A model generated the notes under the pieces. The model did no database searches. It was not told the DNA's origin and saw only the letters and a program-made list of their open reading frames with translations. The position numbers and the translations under genes are program-made. From the NCBI RefSeq assembly GCF_039543185.1, contig NZ_BAABJG010000006.1, positions 310,001 to 374,000 of the forward strand: 64,000 bases of DNA. Reading direction: 5' to 3'. This DNA comes from Paenibacillus_S vulneris. GTDB lineage: Bacteria > Bacillota > Bacilli > Paenibacillales > NBRC-103111. This document shows, one piece after another, positions 60,274-64,000 of this stretch (position 1 is its first letter; every line of letters begins with the position of its first letter).

Positions 60274-60717
60274 TTATGGGGTAGCGGATGTTTTATTCTT
60301 TAACGTTATATATTCCTTTGTTCTTTGTTCTCCAACCTTCCACTCCACCTGAGCCTGATCTGTTCCTGTCCATGTTGTGACTTCCCCTTTTTTATCCAGC
60401 GTAATCGGCTGTCCCGGTTTTGCCAAGGAAGGCTCCGTTATAGCGTTCACTAGAGAGGTACCGTCTGCATGAATGACAGCTAGAGCAGCATCACTTATCT
60501 CTTCATCAATTTTATATTCGACCGTAACACTTTCTTCTAGCTTGGAGCCTTTGGCCGTATAATCAACCTTCACCCTCCAATGCTCCGATTCTCCTTGCAG
60601 TGTCGCCGGCTTCGTTCCGGGATCGTTCGGATTTGCGGTGTTTTTGTTGCACGCCGTTAAAGCCGTTACCGCTATTAATAAGGATAGTGTTGATAGTGCG
60701 AATCTTTTGCGAGTCAT
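60274..60717 (-). CDS. Small hypothetical lipoprotein
   Basis: 147 aa. Signal MTRKRFALSTLSLLIAVTAL with lipobox TAC, then a beta-rich mature domain (SEHWRVKVDYTAKGSKLEES, TTWTGTDQAQVEWKVGEQRT), like small extracellular carbohydrate- or cell-wall-associated lipoproteins of Bacilli. No family assigned. Co-directional with lepB but separated by 86 bp. Confidence 0.72.
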   Translation of the reverse strand: MTRKRFALSTLSLLIAVTALTACNKNTANPNDPGTKPATLQGESEHWRVKVDYTAKGSKLEESVTVEYKIDEEISDAALAVIHADGTSLVNAITEPSLAKPGQPITLDKKGEVTTWTGTDQAQVEWKVGEQRTKEYITLKNKTSATP

Positions 60718-60874
60718 ACGGATTGTCCTCCTAACTTGCTTTAGTGTTAATTTGTATCTGCTGGCATTATTTTATGCGATTTAAAAAGGTATTTTCAAGC
60801 TGCGCCGCTTTTTGACTTCTTCGCTCCGTTGTCGTTAAATAAAAGAGAGTCATCCATATTAGGGAGGGATCCGC

Positions 60875-61795
60875 ATGAAATACCGCAGATTAGGCAAAAC
60901 CAATTTGAAGGTATCCGTCATTGGAGTAGGAACTTGGCAATTCGGAGGAGAATGGGGCAAGGCATTTACGCAAGACGAAGCGGACGCCATTCTGGACCAG
61001 GCCAAAGCTTCCGGCATTAACTTGATCGATACGGCCGAATGCTATGGTGATCATACTTCCGAATCGCTTATTGGAGATTATGTAGCCCGCAACCGCCGCG
61101 AGGACTGGATCATCGCTACCAAATTCGGCCATCATTTTCACGGCCACCAGGAGCGTACGCAGCACTGGTCTCCGAAGGAAGTGCTGGAGCAGCTGGAAGC
61201 ATCTCTACGGGCGCTCAGGACGGACTATATCGACTTATACCAGTTCCACTCGGGAACGGATGAGGCTTTCGATCAAGACGATCTGTGGACCTTACTGGAC
61301 AAGCAGGTACAAGCAGGCAAAATTCGTCATCTGGGTACCTCGATCGCCAGCAACGATAATCTGCACCAGACTGCGGCATCGACCAAGGTTCATTCTCAAA
61401 CGATTCAGGTCGTCTACAATCGGTTGGACCGCAAGCCCGAAGAACGCGTATTCCCTTCCTGCGAAGAACAGGATTTGGGCGTATTGGCGCGCGTGCCGTT
61501 GGCAAGCGGTTATTTGAGCGGCAAGTACAAACCGGGTGCCGTATTCCCGGATAACGACGTCCGCAACCGCCATGACCGTGAACAAACCATCCGCCGTTTG
61601 GAGGAAGTGGAACGCATCCGTGAGCATGAGGTACCCGCCGGAATGGACATGGCCACTTGGGCGCTGGCCTGGTGCTTGAAGCATCCTGCGGTGACGGCCG
61701 TTATTCCCGGCTGCAAAAGTCCGGAGCAGGTCATTTCCAACGCGGCAGCTGCTCAGTACGTGTCTGACTTGCACAAACAAAGCTGGAAAGAGTAA
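60875..61795 (+). CDS. Aldo/keto reductase
   Basis: 306-aa (beta/alpha)8 oxidoreductase. N-terminal MKYRRLGKTNLKVSVIGVG, catalytic Asp and Tyr in LIDTAECYG, Lys in IIATKFGHH, and QFHSG with His, then the NADPH-binding end PGCKSPEQVISNA. GGGAGG precedes the ATG. Physiological substrate unknown. It is the only plus-strand gene between lepB and germinant-receptor operon 2 and appears monocistronic. Confidence 0.9.
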   Translation: MKYRRLGKTNLKVSVIGVGTWQFGGEWGKAFTQDEADAILDQAKASGINLIDTAECYGDHTSESLIGDYVARNRREDWIIATKFGHHFHGHQERTQHWSPKEVLEQLEASLRALRTDYIDLYQFHSGTDEAFDQDDLWTLLDKQVQAGKIRHLGTSIASNDNLHQTAASTKVHSQTIQVVYNRLDRKPEERVFPSCEEQDLGVLARVPLASGYLSGKYKPGAVFPDNDVRNRHDREQTIRRLEEVERIREHEVPAGMDMATWALAWCLKHPAVTAVIPGCKSPEQVISNAAAAQYVSDLHKQSWKE

Positions 61796-61868
61796 ATCGA
61801 TCTTTTCCCCCATGCTTCAACAGCCTGCGTCTCGTTGTTTCACCGAGGTGACTCCAGCCGCAGGCTTT

Positions 61869-62966
61869 CTATTTGATCTTCCCGTAATTTTTTATCTCCA
61901 TTTGAATCCTGCACTGTATATCCATTTTCGAATATTCCTCGTGCCAGTCCATCTTTTTCCATCCGCTATAGCTCATTTGATTTCTAACGTAGGCTCCAAT
62001 TCCCAGGCTATCGACTTTTTTGCTCTGCATGAACCGAATCATTTGGTTACCTTGAGCCGTAAGAAGGGCCGATATCTTCTTCTCCAGCTCCCGCCTATCC
62101 TTGTCTTCCCCTAGCTTTAAATCACCCGTATATTCCAACACGGTTCCTTTGATACGAACAAGGATGCGAGCGGCGGGCTTCCCTTCGCTATTTGGTATAA
62201 TGTTTACTTTCCTCCGGCTGATCAAAGAATTGAACATGGCCACTTCCGACGGATTATTCTTGTCCAAAGGAATAGCGATATTCCCTCTTTTGAACGAGTC
62301 CCTTAGAACTGCGAGAATCATCGTTTCCTTCGAGCTGATCTTATCGATATACTTATTATCCCGGAACAATCCAACGGCATCGATAGTTATCCCTTCCCCG
62401 ATATCCTTAATGACAGGGGCAACCGGATCAATACCATCATCATAGTAATCTCTCAAAAAGCTGTATAAAGTGACTTTTGGCACTGCGTGCTGTTTGGATT
62501 CCTTTTCCAGTAAATGATCGATATATTTCCCTGTGTTTTTGTGATGCGAATAGGTTTTCTCCATGATGGCGCCCGCACTTCCATCTACCAGCGTTATTTT
62601 CATATGAGGGGAAATGGACGGATCTCGAGCCAACGTATCAAAGTGATTGTCTAATCCTTTCTTGGCAACCGCCAAACCAAAAAGAACATTCCGTATTTGC
62701 CCGTTGACTAACATCAGACTGCTTTTTTTGGAAAGGTTAATCTTGGCTTCCTTGACGCTATGTGCGACAGTAGCAAGAATATCGCGGGATACCTTCGATT
62801 CGGGATCCACCTTAGGGAGAGCGATAACAATTTTGTAGGTGCCGTCCGGCATCAGATCATATGTCGTGGTCTGAATAAAACCCACTCTTTCCAATATACG
62901 CTGGTCCCCGCAGCCGGTAAGAAAAATTAGAAGAAGCAGGCCTGCCATCCATCTTGTTTTATCCAT
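61869..62966 (-). CDS. Germinant-receptor lipoprotein, GerC family (operon 2)
   Basis: 365 aa from the ATG at 62964-62966, with GGGAG upstream; a longer frame to 63047 lacks a signal peptide at the right place. Signal MDKTRWMAGLLLLIFLTGCG with lipobox TGC. The GerC family is seen in ILERVGFIQTTTYDLMPDGT near the N-terminus and ISSKETMILAVLRDSFKRGN. The start overlaps the last 8 bp of the GerB gene. It is paralogous to the GerC protein at 16 kb but differs strongly in sequence, so the two receptors probably have different partners or ligands. Confidence 0.88.
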   Translation of the reverse strand: MDKTRWMAGLLLLIFLTGCGDQRILERVGFIQTTTYDLMPDGTYKIVIALPKVDPESKVSRDILATVAHSVKEAKINLSKKSSLMLVNGQIRNVLFGLAVAKKGLDNHFDTLARDPSISPHMKITLVDGSAGAIMEKTYSHHKNTGKYIDHLLEKESKQHAVPKVTLYSFLRDYYDDGIDPVAPVIKDIGEGITIDAVGLFRDNKYIDKISSKETMILAVLRDSFKRGNIAIPLDKNNPSEVAMFNSLISRRKVNIIPNSEGKPAARILVRIKGTVLEYTGDLKLGEDKDRRELEKKISALLTAQGNQMIRFMQSKKVDSLGIGAYVRNQMSYSGWKKMDWHEEYSKMDIQCRIQMEIKNYGKIK

Positions 62967-64000
62967 CCGGCAATTCTCCCTTTGATTTCTGCAAGAGCAG
63001 TATGAAGATGGCCAAAATAGGCAATCCAAAAGCGATGCCCATTTCAATCATAGACAGCACGTTTAACCAATGCTGGACTTTACTTAATATATCCGGGATA
63101 AAGGATACGAGATAAACAAGGCCAATAATCAGAAATCCCATGACGTTCTCCTTCATTTTGGGGATCAACCTTATGCCTACTTCATTAGCTGACCAGGTAT
63201 ACATAACGGTGGTGATCATTACCGTGAATAAGAAGAAACCGTAAAACAAATTTTCTATACGTTCCACAAACGGGAATTTAATGTAGGCCAAAATATCCAG
63301 AACGGGAAACAGCATCACTTTCAACTGTTCCGCGCCAAGAAAACCGAAGACGATCAAGCAGAGGTAAGCGTAAGTTACGCACAAGATCATATTTCCCCAT
63401 GTGGCGGCTTTCATCAGCTTCGTTTTTTTATCGGAATAGGGGAAGAGAAGAAGGCTAAGCTCGTACCCGAGAAACGCAGAATATACCTGAAAATATCCCT
63501 TGACCGTATTATCTCCCCCCTGCAAAAAGAAGGGAGTCAGTCTTGACCAGTTAAATTCCTCGTATAAAAAAAAGATCAAAAGATTCATCCATACGACGAG
63601 CCAAAAGAAGACGGTTGCGGCTTTGGAAATATTGTATATGCCCTTAATCAATAAACCGTAGACAAGAATATCGACAATAAGCTTGAAAACCATCGGACTT
63701 GTCGTAGGGAAAGCAACCATTTGGAAAATAAGCACATATTCTTTGGTAACCAAACAGCCTAACAACGCCCATATGCTCACCAAAGCTACATAAAGAGGGT
63801 ATAGAATGAATTTAGGAACCGACTGTTCTACGATTTCAAACAGAGACCTGCCTTGGCCAAGACGGTACACAAGCGATATTAAATAAATATTGGCTTGCGC
63901 AATTGCCCCGAAGAAAAACAGCATTATCCATCCGTTGGTGCCAAATTGCTGGGCCAATAGCTGAGGAAGGCTGAACAGCACGACTCCAGTTTGAATCATA
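62959..64000 (-). CDS. Germinant-receptor permease, GerB family (operon 2), partial
   Basis: At least 346 residues inside the window; the open frame reaches the right edge, so the true start is probably beyond it. APC-superfamily permease with about 10 membrane segments: QTGVVLFSLPQLLAQQFGTN (TM1 end and the usual re-entrant region), LFEIVEQSVPKFILYPLYVA, GYELSLLLFPYSDKKTKLMK. The gene overlaps gerC by 8 bp, and a gerA gene is expected just upstream, outside the window. Confidence 0.87.
   Translation of the reverse strand, partial: MIQTGVVLFSLPQLLAQQFGTNGWIMLFFFGAIAQANIYLISLVYRLGQGRSLFEIVEQSVPKFILYPLYVALVSIWALLGCLVTKEYVLIFQMVAFPTTSPMVFKLIVDILVYGLLIKGIYNISKAATVFFWLVVWMNLLIFFLYEEFNWSRLTPFFLQGGDNTVKGYFQVYSAFLGYELSLLLFPYSDKKTKLMKAATWGNMILCVTYAYLCLIVFGFLGAEQLKVMLFPVLDILAYIKFPFVERIENLFYGFFLFTVMITTVMYTWSANEVGIRLIPKMKENVMGFLIIGLVYLVSFIPDILSKVQHWLNVLSMIEMGIAFGLPILAIFILLLQKSKGELPDG

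Overview
The window looks like chromosome from a spore-forming Gram-positive of the Bacillales, most likely Paenibacillus or a close relative (inference). The grounds are two GerA/GerB/GerC-type germinant-receptor operons, a Spo0E-like phosphatase, a T-box-controlled pheST operon, an SLH-anchored surface protein, strong AGGAGG-type ribosome binding sites, frequent TTG/GTG starts, and about 50% GC in the core with AT-rich accessory patches.

Layout. 0-4 kb: a cobalamin module on the minus strand (riboswitch, binding lipoprotein, permease, ATPase, then the start of cobT). 4-11.8 kb: a Spo0E-like gene, an alaR-alaT pair, cysK, an MFS transporter, and a membrane-stress cluster (pspA, a DUF350 protein, a 27-residue membrane peptide, a zinc-ribbon protein) with a sigma-W-type promoter. 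11.8-20.4 kb: mutS2, a YvlD-like protein, a CuA-type cupredoxin lipoprotein, a Fe-S uracil-DNA glycosylase-like protein, germinant-receptor operon 1, and cvpA. 20.4-29.6 kb: a giant zapA (1469 aa, tandem coiled-coil repeats), pheT, pheS and their T-box leader. The order pheS-pheT-zapA-cvpA-...-mutS2 resembles the Bacillus subtilis order, with other genes placed between cvpA and mutS2. 29.7-38.6 kb: regulators, lspA, a TetR-controlled membrane protein with twin operators, a TauE/SafE permease, and a large TerD-type protein whose leader carries three hairpin repeats. 39-51.7 kb: a cohesin/dockerin surface protein, a Thg1-like plus polynucleotide-kinase-like pair (probable RNA repair), a TetR/hydrolase operon, a 1325-aa BIG2/SLH surface protein, and a 1283-aa AAA-TPR-GAF-LuxR regulator. 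51.9-58.0 kb: a decayed accessory island between a degenerate tRNA-Gly 3' half and an intact tRNA-Gly, holding an IS3 remnant, a truncated protease, three frameshifted genes, DedA, a methyltransferase and a DUF4183 protein. 58.2-64 kb: a HAD phosphatase, a DUF402 protein, lepB, a lipoprotein, an aldo/keto reductase, and germinant-receptor operon 2, cut by the right edge.

Strongest items for follow-up: the repeat-expanded ZapA; the Thg1-like/kinase pair; three covarying hairpin repeats upstream of the TerD-type gene; a multibranched structured-RNA candidate near 32.4 kb; a dispersed palindromic repeat family at 7.1, 25.3 and 47.7 kb; and the tRNA-Gly-flanked island.
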